Below are positions 46,000 through 58,239 of a stretch of DNA of 64,000 nt, in pieces. Source of the DNA: Gentiana macrophylla (lineage: Eukaryota > Streptophyta > Magnoliopsida > Gentianales > Gentianaceae); NCBI GenBank assembly GCA_026214975.1, contig CM047806.1, positions 47,385,947 to 47,449,946 on the forward strand. The letters run 5' to 3'. Under the pieces are notes generated by a model. It was not told where the DNA came from. It saw nothing but the letters and a program-made list of their open reading frames with translations, and made no database searches. Made by a program: the position numbers and the translations under genes. Each line of letters starts with the position of its first letter. The stretch's first letter is position 1.

Positions 46000-47939
46000 C
46001 GACGTGGCCTTTTCTAGTGCTAAAACCAGGTCCCTTAACGACATGATTGTATCGGGTCAAATCAGTAGTGCTAGTATGGTGAGTCGAGTATCGTATCCTC
46101 GGGGAACTTTGTAATTCTTCTAAGTGTGGTTAAACACCAAAGAGTCATTATTAACTCAATCTAAATCTCAGCTTTATAGCACGAGATAACTACTATTTTA
46201 CTTAACATAAAATAAATGCGTAAATTAAAATTTATTCTAATATAATATATATAGATATATAAATATATATAGATGTGCATAAGTTGCAAAGTATATATAT
46301 AGATATAAATATATAGATGCCAAATATATTATTAGAGAACTAGCCAAAGTTTATATAATTGATTTATACGATCTTTTCAAATGAATGGAATGTGCTCGAT
46401 CTTTAGTGTTCAATTGAGTAAATGAAACGGTGCACTCCTAAGGTTAACAATTCGTCCTCACATAGTGTGTGAAATTGTCATATGTCCATTGTCATCGGTC
46501 CAAAGTCCACAATCATTACGGTTTTTACGAACAGTCCCGAGTACGATTCTACCTTTGAATAAAAGGAGTCATTCCGTTCGTCAAACGGTCAATTTTATTT
46601 AAAGGCTCCGGTTGTCAAGGCCGGGCGATTCAACTTTCGGTTTAAGTTTCAATTAAACTCGATGAATTTAACATTATTACGATCTTGAGTACAAATTTTA
46701 ATAAGATTCATCTTTTAGGACAAATCGCCTCGGGTAGAAAGCGGGTTCCGTTGTCACGCTTTCACTCGGCCAATTTTACCCTCCGGTTTTTCTATTAACG
46801 AGTTCATAACTTAATTACGAGGTGTCAATTCATAATTAGATTATGAATTCTTTCAAGTCAAACTTTATCAATAGGAAAGATTCAATTAACTCAATTTTAT
46901 TCAATTTTACTTAGACAACATTCCTTTACCTAAAAGATCGAAATAAAACGATTACATAACTTTGGCTAGTTATTAGATTTAGCCTACTAACATTATATAA
47001 AAGATAAAAAGACAAAACAAACATAAATACTTTAGGAATTTTACCCGATTACAACGATTGAATCAGAAGCTGTATTCTTCCGGATGCTACAACAACTTCA
47101 ACAACATTGATCTTCTGATAATTTCTCGAGCATTATAACGATACTACTTTATTTATGGCATAAGGCCTATATATATACATACTACTACTACTAAAAAGAG
47201 GTGAAGAAAATATATTTGGTACCCCCTTTGTGTGCTCGCAAGTCGCTTCTATTTATAGGCATATTTTTCCAAGCCGGATCGATCCGAGAAAGGGCGGATC
47301 GATCCGGGAATAAAAATATTATCCAGGATATTCTCTGCAGGCCACATGCTGGGTAATCATGATGTTTCCTCGGATCGATCCGAAGTAAATCCGGATCGAT
47401 CCGGATAGATTTTTTCCAATCTTAATCCAAACTTGATAAAATCATAACTTGAGCTCTGGATCTCCAAATGACATAATTCAAGATGCGTTGGAAAGCCCTT
47501 GAGGAGATCTATAACTTCCATGAAGACTTCTTTTTCAGAAAATGCCTTTTTTGCTGGGCCATTTGTTCGTCGAAAATATAACTTGATACGGCGTCACGAA
47601 CCATTGATCCACTTGAACTTTAAGTCTCGTGGCACTTCCTTTATTCCTTCAAAAGATATGATTTTACTCCACAAAATGTCATCACTGGGTCTTGGTTTAC
47701 CTAAGGTCTGTAAAATACCAAAAATACCCACGTGAATCTGACACGACACTCCGGTTATTAACCCGGTACAAAATTTATAACTTTTTATCATTTTTACTAG
47801 ATTTTTATAGTATTTAGATTTATTCATAGCTATTAATATTTTATAAGATTATCTGTTATAATTACTTATATTTTATATAAAAATAGTCGATAACGTATAT
47901 AAAACATCGTAATTTTTATCATATAAATGTTACACATCA
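46000..47939 (-). repeat. Right (5') LTR of Athila-2
   Basis: About 1940 bp, partner of 34361-36294. The left edge reads TCGACGTGG where CTGACGTGG is expected, so the exact first base is uncertain by one or two. Confidence 0.93.
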
Positions 47940-47944
47940 GTGGT

Positions 47945-50900
47945 GTGAACCAAATTCACTCCTTATCCATAAATTCACTAGCATCTTCTAGGTAGACTTC
48001 TCGGTTTACATAATAATGTTAACCGTTATTTTGCAACCAATTATCTTAATCGAGTTTAGCAGTGTATTGTAGCACATCAATAACTATATAGGGCAAGTCT
48101 ATGGTTTCTTTCTCAGTGAGAAACATTCCACTAGGAGGCGGTGAGCATCGACCCTAAGACTATGCTATAGCCTATTTCGAGCATGGAATACTCTATTCTC
48201 TCGCTAAAATCAGAGACTCCTCCTCGTATTCTTTTGATAAACTAAATCGCGTTTCGAGTAGTTATCAGAAAAAATGTCACCACTCAAAAACTCCCACTAG
48301 CTTGTATCTCTCACTAGACCCCGAAGGTCATGATGAACAAGCTATGTTATCCCTTCAAATCTATTACCCTCTCCCGGTTGAAAGGAAACTTAGTCATTGT
48401 TCTTTTGAGATAGTGTTCCTAGACTGGGAGATAGGAATCACCCTTAGCCAGTCGTCAGGTCTTATCTCTAGGATATATGCACTAATTAATAGATATTGAA
48501 AGGTCGTTTATCTGAATACGGAAACCATTCGCCTATAAACGTTTAAGACGTGTTACATATACCTTTTCAGCATTTCTTAGTGGTTCTGACTTTATCAAAC
48601 AAAAGTCCGAGTCTCGGATTCGTACTACACATGTCATTTTCACTTTCTATGAGGTAACAATATATCGAGTTGAAAGTGAATCCATTTGTTTCAACGAATC
48701 AGAAGCGAGAAAAATAAATTTTTCGTGATGTTCAAGGATAGAATCAAATTCATTTCCTTATATCACTCCCACTATTCTAAGTGAAATTACTGCCCATTGT
48801 TACTCTATTAATCGTTAATGCAAAGCTCTCTTGTTCTTCTAAAGAACTTAGCTGCCGAGTCGAGTTACTCGGTTAAGAAAGTCGCTAAGGATTCATTGGT
48901 TAGTGATCCGAAATCACTTTCCTTATCCTATACTTTCTTTATATAATGTTTCGGTTTAGCCTCAAAACTTCAGTTAAGATGATTAACACTTATCCTCATT
49001 CTTTCCCATTCTTAACTTTCCTTAAAAGGAAATAGTCTTGAACTAGCAGTTCGTTTGAGTAGACACTACTCGTGAACTGTGGGATGTCTATTGAAAGCGT
49101 TACCCAGTGGGACTAATTTTCTAATAAATTAGAAAAAACATAAGATAAAAGCTCCCACTAGTTTATCGGTTCCAAATACCGTCTAACTAGCGACACTTTA
49201 ATCGATGATTTTCCAATTTTTCCATTAGAAAATTTCTCGTGTAGACACTACACAATTAAAATTCACTAGAAGAATTTTATCGTCCCAATCATCTTTCAAA
49301 CTAACTATGGTTGTCTCTCTTTCAACACGAGTGACAACAGTGACATACTTATTTACGTCACTTAAGTCTTGAAGGCTCAAGAGAAATATCTCTTCCGAAA
49401 AATTAATCGCATGTAAGATCAATAAGTACAACGTTCTAGTTACTTACCACTTTTTAACGAAGCCATTACTAGTCAATTTTACACTAGCAGTCTAGCACCC
49501 GAGAGAGATATGTATAACAGTTGTAAATAAAATTGACAGAAAATAAATCCAAATCATACACTACTAATAAATTTTAGGAACATAAACTAAGTACTTATAG
49601 TTTATCCTACCGTTCCAAGGATTTAATCTAATGCCTCTGCCGCCTTAGGGTAGGTCAAAGAGGTTTCGATTAATATTGAAGATCGATTGAGAATCGAACA
49701 TCTCATTTGTGATCGTCAATCACCTTTTCTTTTTCAGCCAAGGTACTACCAAAAATACCCTTTATGAGTGTGACCCATTGTCTCTGCATTTTTAGGTAGA
49801 CCCGAGTGTGTGCCGCCTTAGGGTCGGTCGGTGACCGGCGAGTACCCAAAATCCTATCCTTTCGGAGACCAAGCCTTGAATTTTGATAGCGGTGAAGGCC
49901 TTCCAGGGGCGAAATCAAAGCCGGCACGAGGCGTCACCATTCTCTCACGTTGCTTGTGTCAACAAGTAGAGGCCGTGGGGTCGGCCGTCGCCTCTCCCCG
50001 CCCCACTCAATATTTTGAAAAAGTGGTGGGTTTATCGATCACGTTTTGGACTTGATGTTACATTAAGGAGCAATAAATCATAGGCCCGAATGTTGTCGGT
50101 TATGTGGGCTAGCCCACCCGACCTATTCGTTAGAACATATGTGGCCGCCGGACGGGTCAAGGCTAGGAGAGCTCCGTTGAGCCGTAGTGGCTCTTCGGAT
50201 GGCTCGATGATTGTCGGACCCCGTGCAAACGCCACACGTGGAGGGTGAAGTCGATTGAGCCGTAGCCATCGTTGACCACCCAACCGTGGTTAAACCACTT
50301 CGAACCTCGTTTGCCCGCGATTATCCAATCCTTAAACATCAAACATTCACGTAGACATTACGGAACAAAAACGTAATCTCGTCTTAGGTAAGGTGGAATT
50401 CACCGAGAATCCAACACCTTAACCACGAGGTTTCGAGATTTTACTCCTTATGCTTTCGCAGAGTGGGATTCACCGAGAATCCATCACCCAACCTCGACGA
50501 TTGAAAAACCCGTGTTCCTCGGTTTTTACCTAATTAGTTTCTAATTAATATCAAACAATTAATTAAAACTAATCGTGTGTTTTATACATGCCTAACTAAT
50601 TCCTCGAATTAATTTCTACATGTATGCATATGGAGTGGAATTCATGATATGATGCATGTCATGGCAATTTTCCGGTTCTACTCATACAATCTACACATGT
50701 ATACTAGTGCGGAAAATAAACACCGAGATGGACCGTTGGCACCCCCGTATCTAACCTATTAGAAAAAAATAGCCAAACCCTAACTAGGGTTTACTACTTT
50801 CTAAAAAAATCTGCAGCTGTTCAAAATTTCGACGATCGGCAAAACAAACGAACTTGGATCGGGACGAAACATTCCAGATCTGATCTTCATTCTTCGAACT

Positions 50901-51601
50901 TCAAGATGGACGGTCGGATCGGAGCTTTGACTTGTCAATCTTCCTCAGTGAGCCGCCCAACTTGCTTCTGAAACAGACTCTTACAGCAGCGCATCATATA
51001 CTTCCCGAGGCCGATCGGGGATCAAGATGAATCCCGATCGTCCTGAAAATTTTATCTCACGTCCAAAACTCCATGATTATCGATCTGACCGGTCGGATAT
51101 TCGTTTCAACGGTCCAATACTTTCCAGAAAATCGAGGAAGTCACAGTTAGGGTTTCTGTGAATCCTGCGTTATTCTGTTACAGCTGCCTCTTCTCATCAA
51201 CGAACGGACATCCAAACGGACTCTGATCGACGCCAAATTTTGTCAGATTGTTCATCAACTTCCAATATTGATTCTGACCGGTGGGATCTTCGTTTTAACG
51301 GCTCAAACAACGGAAAAAATGAAAAGACTAAACAGCTACTGTACAGATCTATTTTCTGGAAATTAAACTTGCAATAAAAATAAATTACATAATTTCCTAT
51401 ACTCATGTAAACGAAATTTTCATCGTTTATATGAGTTTACAATAGATCTAACGGGTAAACAGTGCCAACCCCCAATCCATCTCTTCAACCATAACAATTT
51501 ATCACTATCAATGCATAAAACAATAAATAAGATTTACCTACATGCAATTCCACTCCTTTAAGTCGTTTAATTACGATTATGACCATATAAATCGTGGAAC
51601 C
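47945..51601 (-). other. LARD-like internal region, 5' side
   Basis: No retrotransposon domain recognised. A locally GC-rich block at about 49700-50300 holds two small minus frames (49703-49927 and 50032-50283) without family resemblance. CCGCCTTAGGGT occurs twice in it (49640 and 49812). The rest is AT-rich untranslated leader and internal sequence. Confidence 0.5.
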
Positions 51602-51615
51602 TTGCTCTGATACCA
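51602..51615 (-). other. Primer binding site of the LARD-like element
   Basis: The minus strand reads GTGGTATCAGAGCAAG beside the LTR end CATCCTTCA. It is complementary to initiator tRNA-Met. Confidence 0.92.
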
Positions 51616-51617
51616 CA

Positions 51618-53308
51618 TGAAGGATGCAGGTTCTTAGATCTAAACGAATTAGATCTACGCGCAGCGGATGGATCACGACTTATACATCACAATACATAAT
51701 TAAAGGACTTAAACTACTACAAGGGGGTTAAGATTATTTTACCAATATCGGGAAGAGAAGCCTTGATCTTCCGATGTGTTCTCCAAACGGCGGTTGGTGG
51801 ACACCTTTTTTGATAAACGAACCTCCTTGATATGCAACACCAAGAAAAACCAAGTTTTTCTTCAACCAGAAACCCAAGACAAGAAACAAATTTTTCTTCT
51901 CTCTTTTTTAGTGTATAGGTCGAAATTTTCCTTGTCCTTATGTCTTGGAAGAACTCTCTTTTATATGAGAGTAAATCTTAGCCTCCAAGTTTCTAATCAA
52001 TTAAATAATTAATTAAAAGAAATCACAATAAAGGATAATTCCATTTATAAAAGATTGTGATTAATCAATCAATCAATTACAAATCAATTATCTTTTATTA
52101 ATCATTAATCACACAAGAAAATCAAATCTTGCATTTAATGAAGTATGAGGCGCCATATACACTAGGTTTTAGGCCCATGTAAAATCTTTCTTTTCACAGA
52201 TTATATTATTAAATTTCAACTAAATAATATCCATGCATATCAATTAATTAGCCCAACCAATTAATTATCAATGAGGCCCAAATAACAAGATTATTAGTCC
52301 GAATTACGAAGCCACATCGGGACCATGGACCTATAACCGTGAGTAGCTCCAATAATTAATTATTCATCGAACATAATAAGTACATTAATTATTAATTCCG
52401 GGATTACGCCACCATAAACCCAAATCGAACACTACCGATTATAGATGTATACTTATACTCAACCCATAGAGTGAATAAGCGTCCATTGATATAATCACTA
52501 CATACGGATTAACCCTCCATAGACTGTCCATTCTGAGTGGGAAGTCTCCGTGAACCCGACTCAGAATATCTTATCCTTATTTACCATTAACCCCCTGATG
52601 ATCAATTAGTATGCATATCTGACAAGTAGCTAATTAGTCAAATGCGAAACTCCCGGGATCGATCACTTTCTTAGGGCTAACAAATAAGGGGACTGTCTCT
52701 CTACTTCCTGCAGGAATGAATGGATTCCATGTCTGTGAAAATCAGAACTACTCACTCATCTGGAGATAGTGCCAATGAGAAGTGGCTTGGAACACATATT
52801 TAAGTGAACCATAACTAACACATCAAACACTACCCGGGATAAGCAAAGACTCGTGATCACCTCAGGATTAAGGTCGATCCATATATGATCATCTAATGAT
52901 TTAATAAGATTCCTCGATTACATGAATTATATCGAGAAATTCAGATTAAATCGGTCGATTCTATATGAATGCCATCATATATAAATGCCCCACGCCGGTA
53001 CCTCACCGACAGTCCGGATAAGACTATCACACCCTAAGGTGTTCGGGTGCATTATTGGTGTTTTAATCAAGAGACCCTAAACTCGATTAAGTTCACCACG
53101 GACTAACATGTTTAAGTATATCACCACTAACTCAATCCTCACGTGCATGCCATACATAATTGAGTTAAGCGGTTACATCTGAGATATACTTGGGGTTGCA
53201 AAGATGTATTACTTTACAAGCACAAAGCAAGTAATAAGGTGAGATAAATTCTGTCATTCATTATTAAAAACAATTACACAAATTTTCTTTCGGGCACTAC
53301 ACCTAACA
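51618..53308 (-). repeat. Right (5') LTR of the LARD-like element
   Basis: 1691 bp, partner of 30887-32580, followed by the target duplication GTTAA (53309-53313). Confidence 0.94.
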
Positions 53309-53313
53309 GTTAA

Positions 53314-54737
53314 CCCTAGCTAACTATCATATTATGTTCATAGCATAACATGAGGTTCCAAGGGGTATCTAGCTTAGCTCAAGTTTGTTACATCATGAAT
53401 AACAAGGGCACTACGCCTTGTAATAGGATGTACTAGGACAACTGGGTGCAACCTACTTAGAGACACGCTCTAGTAGCCCCGGGAATATCTGAGTCCCGAT
53501 AGTGTGATAACCGGCAGAATGTACCAGACGCTTTATCTAGCCAATCGATTGACCGGCGTGGGTAAAGTCTACTTTGTCTGGTCAGAGAACACATTGCGAT
53601 ATTGTACTATGCCTTACCAAGCATTGCATGATGTTTAAGATTATTAACCTAGCACATACGTTTGATTTGATGTTTAACTAGCCACCTAAGTGTTTTCAAG
53701 TAAGCTCCCTCACATCTCCTACTCTCGTACTTAGACCACTAGACACGGACAAGCCCTAGCAATTACACAGATATCGATAAACTCTAGCTTATCGAAGCAC
53801 AAGGCAAATCCAAAGCTTTCGACGGTCCCACACTTCATCTTTTTAGGGAATCCATGTGGTGCCGGAACTAAACGCATCAAAAGCTAATTCAGGGCTTTGT
53901 CACGTAAGGTTAAGCGATAAATATGCTATTATAAAGCTTGAAACACATAAAAAGCAAAGACTAATGCATTTTTCGTCCGACGAATAAACTTGTTGTCCGA
54001 CACGAGAGAAATAGCCGTGACGGATACACACCTCATCCGTCACGGATGAACCACCACTCGGTCGACCGAATGGGACAGGCTCGGTCGACCGAGCCTCCTC
54101 TCTGCACTGTTACACGCTTTTCCTTTCCTCGCACCACGAGAGGACGCTTTTTTCGCGCGCTCTGCGTTTTCTTCTCAAATTCAACCCAAACTCAACTTAA
54201 ACGAATTAAAACCATGAAAAACAATCATACAAATTGCTCTACCACTTTACTAAACCTTAATCATACGATAAGAAAACCACGTTACCTTAATTGCGTGGTA
54301 CAACGAACCAAAGCTTCAACCCGTCAAAATTTAACCTTTAAATCCAAACGTTAATGGATTTAAGGATTGTTGATATCAAAACGATCCTCGTCTCGCGGTG
54401 ATCCTTTCTCTCTTGATGAGTCTGATGAAAAGAACAACGGATTAGCCTCGAAAAGCGAGAGCTTCTTCTCCCTTTTTTTTTCAAACTTGAGGCCTCTCTT
54501 CTCAAAAATATGCGCCCCTTTCTTTTTTTTTGTCAAAAACAACTAGGTTAAAATTAGAATTAGTTTTCCTTTTATAATCCCAATTACCTAATTATTTAAT
54601 TATTTTCCTTAAAAAGAAAATCCTTGTTTATCCTTTTTCTTTTTCTTTTTTCAAAAATCCTTTAATTAAAAATAACATAATATTCTGATTTTTGCTAAAA
54701 GACTGAATTGCCCTTTTTCAAAAATCGGGATATTACA
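53314..54737 (-). repeat. Left (3') chromovirus LTR, second part
   Basis: Continues 30886 after the nested elements and ends GATATTACA. It contains the palindromes CTCGGTCGACCGA (54057-54069) and CTCGGTCGACCGAG (54080-54093). Confidence 0.93.
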
Positions 54738-54750
54738 TTCCTCCCCCCTT
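54738..54750 (-). other. Polypurine tract of the chromovirus
   Basis: The minus strand reads AAGGGGGGAGGAA directly before the LTR start TGTAATATCC. Confidence 0.9.
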
Positions 54751-54772
54751 AAGAGGAGTTTCGTCCTCGAAA

Positions 54773-56307
54773 CTAGAACATACCTGGTAGATGAGGGAAC
54801 TCTGGGAATTCGTTGAATATGTCCGCTTCCACTTCCCAAGTGGCTTCCGTCGGTGCATGATTGCTCCATTGCACTAACACTAACGGGATCACCCGCCTTT
54901 TTATCATCTTTTCTTTCCTATCCAGAATCCTTATCGGTTTCTCCACGTATGTTAGATTATCTTGCAACACTTCCGGATCAATCTCGGATTCCACGTCCAC
55001 TTTAGATAGACACTTCCTAAGCATCGATACATGGAAAACATTGTGGACTCTAGACATCGACTCACGGTAACCGAAGTCTATAAGCCAACTTCCCAACTCT
55101 TTCGATGACATCAAAGGACCTACATACCTTGGACTTAGCTTTCCTTTCTCGTCTCGAACCTCTTGATACCCTTCATCGGAGACGCTCGAAGGTAAACTCT
55201 ATCCCCGACCTCAAACTCTAGCGGTCTTCTTCTAACATCGGCCCAACTCTTACGACGATCTTGAGCGACTTCAGATTCTTCCTTATCAACTCGATCTTCT
55301 CCTTGGCTTGCCGAACCATCTCCGCCCTGTGATATGTTTCTCTCCCACTTCATCCCAAGAAAGTGGAGTTCTACACTTCCTACAAGACAAGGCCTCAAAA
55401 GGTGGCATACCCAAACTTGCATGGTAACTATTGTTGTAAGCAAACTCAGCCAAGTTGAGGTAATCTATCCATGATCCTCCGGCATCCAAAACACAAGCTC
55501 TAAGCATATCCTCGAGAGTCTGAATTGTTCTCTCTCGACGCCCATCCGTCATGGATGAAACGTCAGATACTCAAATCAGTCTTCGTCCCAAAAGCTTTCT
55601 GTAAGCCCTTCCAGGAGCGACTGATAAATCTACTATCCCTGTCGGATACAATAGATAGAGGCACACCATGAAGCTTCACTATATTGTCGATATACATAGT
55701 AGCGAACTTCTTTATAGGCATGTCCACTTTACACGGCAAGAAATGGGCTGATTTTGTGAGTCTATCCACAATCACCCAAATCATGTCATGACCGCCCTTA
55801 GTCTTTGGCAAACCGGTGATGAAATCCATCGTGACATTCTCCCATTTCCATTCCGGTACTCCAAGGGTTTCAACAAACCTCCTGGTCTTCGTATTCTCGC
55901 TTTCACTCTCCGGCATGTATCACATCTTGCCACAAACTCTGCGATCCCTAACTTCATACCAGGCCACCAATATCTCTCATTGAGATCTCTATACATCTTA
56001 GTGGCTCTGGATGTACCATAAAAGCAATCTTATGAGCTTCATCCATAACCTTCTCTCTTAGGCCATCCACATCGGGCACACATAAACGGTCTCCGTATCA
56101 AAGATGACCACTCTTGTCCAACCGATAACCCATCAGAGGCTTCTCTCGAGCTACTCGCTTCAAATTAATCAACACAGGTCTTTATCCCGCTTAGCCCGAA
56201 TCTCATCTAGCAAATCGACCTTGCCATCAATGGCGCCAAATTCGAGCTTCACCCTTCCTTTCAATCACTTGAATCGCATCCTATCCAAGCGATCTACGAC
56301 TTCTTGA
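54773..56307 (-). pseudogene. pol: Chromovirus integrase with chromodomain
   Basis: RYWWPGMKLGIAEFVARCDT and CRRVKARIRRPGGLL (55781-55996) form the end of the zinc-binding part and the linker. The core gives WENVTMDFITGLPKTKGGHD (first Asp), VDRLTKSAHFLP and IVSDRDSRFISRSWK (second Asp), then ERTIQTLEDMLRACVLD (Glu) and EFAYNNSYHASLGMPPFEAL. FEVGDRVYLRASPMKG follows. The C-terminus VLVQWSNHAPTEATWEVE, reaching the stop at 54773, is a chromodomain-like tail that would target insertion to heterochromatin. Frame changes at about 55560 and 55780 break it. Confidence 0.9.
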
Positions 56308-56900
56308 AAGGTAGTGATAGCATTAACCGCTCTCGGCTAAGTGCATCCGCTACAACATTCGCTTTACCGGGTGGTATTGAATGTCCAAGTCGTAATCTTT
56401 CACGAACTCCAACCATCTTCTTTGTCTCATGTTTGATTCTCCCGAGTAAAGAAGAACTTAAGACTCTTATGATCCGTGAAGATCCTTGCCTTGACACCAT
56501 ACGGATAGTGTCTCCAAAGCTTGAGCAAATACCTCTACGCCAACTCCAAGTCGTGTGTAGGGTAATTCTTCTCATGCACCTTTAATCGCTAGATGCATAA
56601 GCAATCACCTTTCCCGATTGCATCAAAACACAACCCAAACCTTGACCCGATCGTGCCTCAGATATACATCATAGTTATCAAAAACTTCCGGTAATGCTAA
56701 CATAGGTCTTTGTGGTCAACTTTTCTTTCAAAGTCCGAAAAGCTTCCTCACATTCAACTGGTCCACTCATACTTAACGTTCTTTTGAGTAAGCCTCGTGA
56801 GAGGTGTAGCTATCTTAGAGAAATCCTTTACAAACTTCCGGTAGTACCCACTAAACCCAAGAAACTTCTTATCTCTCATTCATGGTGTCGGTCCCAGCCA
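56308..56900 (-). pseudogene. pol: Chromovirus RNase H
   Basis: The plus-strand cover at 56304-56900 mirrors a minus-strand RNase H: an end segment IPPGKANVVADALSR (about 56330-56380) preceded by RLRLGHSI and, upstream, decayed TDASKQGLGCVL-like and EEAFRTLK-like segments. Frames change often, so the domain is recognised by order and by its conserved end. Confidence 0.75.
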
Positions 56901-56920
56901 CTTAGAAACGGCTTCTATCT

Positions 56921-57480
56921 TCACTGGATCCACCTTAATGCCTTCTCCGAAATTACATGCCCAAGAAAACTCACTTGGTCCAACCAAAACTCACACTTAG
57001 AAAACTTGGCATATAATTTGTTCTCCTTTAAGGTCTGTAGAACTATCCTTAGGTGTTCTTCATGCTCTTTCTTATCCTTGGAGTATACCAAGATATCATC
57101 TATGAAAACTATCACAAACTTATCGAGATAAGGCATGAAAACTATTTGCATCAAGTCCATGAATTTCGATGGAGCATTAGTGAGTCCAAACGGCATGACC
57201 AAAAACTCATAATGTCCATATCTCGTCATTGAAGGTTTGTCTTAGGTATATCGACACCTTGATCTTCAATCGATGATAACCGGACCTAAGATCAATCTTA
57301 GAGAACACCTTCTTGCCTTGCAACCGATCGACAGATCATCAATCCTTGGTAAAGGATACTTATTCTTGATTGTCGGTTTATTCAAACTCAGTAGTCGATG
57401 CACAAGCGCATACTCCCATCTTTCTTCTTCACAAACAAGACCGGTGCTCCCCATGGTGATGTACTTGGCTGGATGATGTT
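56921..57480 (-). pseudogene. pol: Chromovirus reverse transcriptase
   Basis: [12 protein letters not shown] (about 57388-57430), NKPTIKNKYPLPRIDDL, then [20 protein letters not shown] and [20 protein letters not shown]. The FIDD active site is intact (57095-57106). [17 protein letters not shown] follows. Frameshifts near 57230 and 57400 separate the blocks. This enzyme copies the element's RNA. Confidence 0.9.
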
Positions 57481-58173
57481 TTTCTCTAGCATCTCCTTAA
57501 GCTGAGTTTTCAACTCTTTCAACTCCGCTGGTGCCATCCTATAAGGTGCTTTAGCCACTGGTGATGCTCCTGCAATCAATTCGATCTCGAACTCTATGGC
57601 ACTATCAGGCATATGTCCTGGCAAGTCTTCCGGGAAAACTTCAGGAAAGTCCTTAACTACACGAGTCTCTCCTAACTCGGGCCTATGCTTTTCCTTATCT
57701 AATGCATAAACAACGAAACCCTGGCAACTCCTCTTCAAAGCTTTTAGGGCTTTAACTGCTGAGATAATCGGATAACGACCCTTACTAGGCTTGCATACGT
57801 TACCCTGAAACGTCTTAGTTGATTTTCCTGGGGCCTTAAAGATCACCCTCTTACCTCTACAATCCAAGTAGACACAATTCTTGGACAACCAGTCCATACC
57901 CAGGATAACATCGAAATCCGAGAAATCCAACACCGTCAAAGCATACTGGCACTTGTAAGTCCCAACTATAATGTCAACTTGGGGTGTGACTTGAGCACAT
58001 CTAGTGACTCTGCCCAAAGGTGTGGTTATACTCAAAGGTCTCTCCAATTCCTTAAGAGGTAGGTTCAACTTCTTAGCTATCTTAGAGGAAACAAAAGTCC
58101 CTGACGCTCCAGTATCAAACAGAGTTGAAAATGCTAGATTATCTATGATTATGGTACCTAACAAGTGAATCAA
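57481..58173 (-). CDS. pol: Chromovirus protease and protease-RT linker
   Basis: One open frame (continuing to 57388) begins [20 protein letters not shown] and carries the active site [18 protein letters not shown] (Asp at about 58114). [18 protein letters not shown] is the second hallmark of this protease family. The frame then runs into the RT N-terminal region ([39 protein letters not shown]). The first Met is internal to the ancestral polyprotein. This is the longest intact coding block of the chromovirus. Confidence 0.87.
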
Positions 58174-58239
58174 TTTACGTATAAATATGTAATATCATAT
58201 GCGCGCTATATCATATTAAATATCTATAATAAACACAAA

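Larger units (their letters stand above)
34361..47939 (-). mobile_element. Full-length Athila-like element ('Athila-2')
   Basis: LTRs at 34361-36294 and ~46000-47939 are flanked by GTGGT (34356-34360 and 47940-47944). Orientation is minus, shown by the tRNA-Asp-type primer site near 45972-45993 and the polypurine tract at 36295-36312. On the minus strand the order is gag, protease, RT, RNase H, integrase and then an extra ORF with its own TATA box. It is related to Athila-1 at protease and in the 3' noncoding blocks, but the LTRs are different. Frames are broken throughout, and the RT active site is changed. Confidence 0.92.
30887..53308 (-). mobile_element. Coding-poor copia-type element (LARD-like)
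   Basis: LTRs at 30887-32580 and 51618-53308 (TGAAGGATG to CACCTAACA) are flanked by GTTAA (30882-30886 and 53309-53313). An iMet primer site (51602-51615) inside the right LTR and a copia-style polypurine tract (32581-32593) inside the left fix the minus orientation. The own internal sequence is 32581-34355 plus 47945-51617, about 5.5 kb. I find no RT, integrase, protease or Gag in it. It therefore looks like a non-autonomous large derivative moved by a partner. Confidence 0.85.

Noticed and set aside
49703..50283. Two minus-strand frames in the GC-rich block of the LARD-like element, considered as gag
   Set aside because: No capsid pattern or zinc knuckle; GC-rich sequence has fewer chance stops. 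Left as noncoding, though worth a conservation test.
54360..54542. Lys-rich frames in the chromovirus LTRs (also 61731-61972)
   Set aside because: They come from A/T-rich homopolymer runs in the LTR on both strands; not genes.
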